64,000 bases of DNA from positions 1 to 64,000 of the forward strand of contig NZ_MDDS01000068.1 of assembly GCF_001721295.1 (NCBI RefSeq), in the 5' to 3' direction. The notes under the pieces were generated by a model, which made no database searches, was not told the DNA's origin, and saw only the letters and a list, made by a program, of their open reading frames with translations. How positions within the stretch are numbered: position 1 is the stretch's first letter; every line of letters starts with the position of its first letter. This document shows positions 63,524 through 64,000 of this stretch, one piece after another. Source of the stretch: Sphingomonas turrisvirgatae (GTDB lineage: Bacteria > Pseudomonadota > Alphaproteobacteria > Sphingomonadales > Sphingomonadaceae). A program made the translations under genes and the position numbers.

Positions 63524-63735
63524 TTGCCGGTCGTCGCAGCCTCGGCCGCGCGCAGCAGGAGCAGCTGTTCGGCGTCTTCAGTGCTCGCTTGACCCCATGC
63601 GAAGGCCGGGGCGCTGCGCAGCAGGTCGCTACGGATGTGCTGGGCCACGCGTTGAAGCTCATCCGGCGTCGGGGTGCGGTCGGCTTCGATACAGTGGATG
63701 ACCTCGGGTGCGATCGTGGTCGCGGGCAGTGCCAT
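63520..63735 (-). CDS. Small protein of unknown function
   Basis: 71 aa, MALPATTIAPEVIHCIEADR with an AGGAGG-type ribosome-binding site just upstream (read from GAGGAGCGCATGG on the minus strand). Contains one cysteine and an amphipathic middle (TPDELQRVAQHIRSDLLRSA); acidic Ala-rich end. No family recognised. Its stop overlaps the end of the GH95 gene. Confidence 0.55.
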   Translation of the reverse strand: MALPATTIAPEVIHCIEADRTPTPDELQRVAQHIRSDLLRSAPAFAWGQASTEDAEQLLLLRAAEAATTGN

Positions 63736-63839
63736 GCGCTCCTCCTTTCACCGTCCAGCTAGGGTAGCGGCGGCGGCATGAAAGAGCGCCGGCCTGCCGA
63801 TCGCGGCGAGGCGGCTCCATCGATCGACGAATGCCCGAC

Positions 63840-64000
63840 CTATTCGGCGGCGACGGGCATGACCGCCACCTCGCGCTCGCTCGCTTCGCCCAGCTCCTCG
63901 GCGAACCAGGCGAACGTGCGCGCCAGCCCCTGCACGAGCGGCATCGTCGGGCGCCAGTTCAGCAACCGCTCCGCGCGCGAGATATCAGGCCGGCGGCGCC
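63840..64000 (-). CDS. C-terminal fragment of an NAD-dependent epimerase/dehydratase (nucleotide-sugar SDR)
   Basis: The window ends inside this gene. The last 53 codons read RRRPDISRAERLLNWRPT, then MPLVQGLARTFAWFAEELGE and end VMPVAAE. RRPDISRAxxLLxWxPxxPLxxGLxxTxxWF is the characteristic end of extended SDRs such as UDP-glucuronate decarboxylase, UDP-glucuronate 4-epimerase and dTDP-glucose 4,6-dehydratase. A glucuronate decarboxylase is the closest by memory. The rest of the gene lies beyond the window edge. Confidence 0.8.
   Translation of the reverse strand, partial: RRRPDISRAERLLNWRPTMPLVQGLARTFAWFAEELGEASEREVAVMPVAAE

Overview
The window reads as chromosomal DNA of a high-GC alphaproteobacterium, most likely a sphingomonad (Sphingomonas or a close relative). 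This rests on the conserved lptD-surA-pdxA-ksgA block, two large TonB-dependent receptors, sphingomonad-style GST/SDR/acyl-CoA catabolic genes, Tat-exported glycosidases, and an alphaproteobacterial LexA box (GTTC-N7-GTTC) before dinB. The species is inferred; no rRNA, tRNA, CRISPR, insertion sequence or prophage was found.

Layout. 0.1-8.6 kb: NfeD/SPFH membrane pair, CoA-ester lyase, DMT exporter, guaB, a soluble hybrid histidine kinase and a TonB-like protein. 8.7-19.5 kb: housekeeping, with rsmB and a TPR lipoprotein-size protein on the plus strand, lptD-surA-pdxA-ksgA on the minus strand, then pepA-holC and ndk with a clear terminator. 19.7-22.9 kb: small membrane protein, OmpR/EnvZ-type two-component pair, EF-hand protein. 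23.1-38.0 kb: a catabolic and transport region with thioesterase, acyl-CoA ligase, two GSTs, SDR, DUF2256 mini-protein, two MFS carriers, a large/small acyl-CoA dehydrogenase pair, a serine hydrolase and a TonB receptor. Its substrate is not evident. 38.2-41.8 kb: a lower-GC patch with a TonB-C-domain protein and a DUF4262 protein, then actP and its DUF485 partner.

41.9-63.5 kb is the most interesting part: a polysaccharide/uronate utilisation locus. It has a GH28 pectinase-type enzyme, a TonB receptor, GH29 and GH95 alpha-L-fucosidase-type enzymes, a CE15-type glucuronoyl esterase and a GH79-type beta-glucuronidase outside or at the envelope. In the cytoplasm it has an ExuT-like carrier, uronate isomerase, an SDR, a split altronate-dehydratase-like pair, an RraA-like enzyme, an enolase-superfamily dehydratase and alpha-ketoglutarate semialdehyde dehydrogenase. 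A GntR/FadR-type regulator sits in the middle. I found four copies of one 13-bp palindrome (consensus CCTGTC-N-GACAGG) at the four promoter regions of this locus, two of them overlapping readable promoter hexamers. That makes a locus-wide GntR regulon the best-supported new proposal here.

Other structure: three copies of a long palindromic element with a conserved loop (TAT(C/T)CTG(A/G)ATGGG); four copies of a second palindromic repeat of the CCCGGC...GCCGGGATGA type; and a shared TTGAC(G/C)-N21-TTC(G/A)A promoter motif upstream of an MFS gene, the acyl-CoA dehydrogenase pair and the first TonB receptor. The window ends inside a minus-strand nucleotide-sugar epimerase/decarboxylase-type gene.
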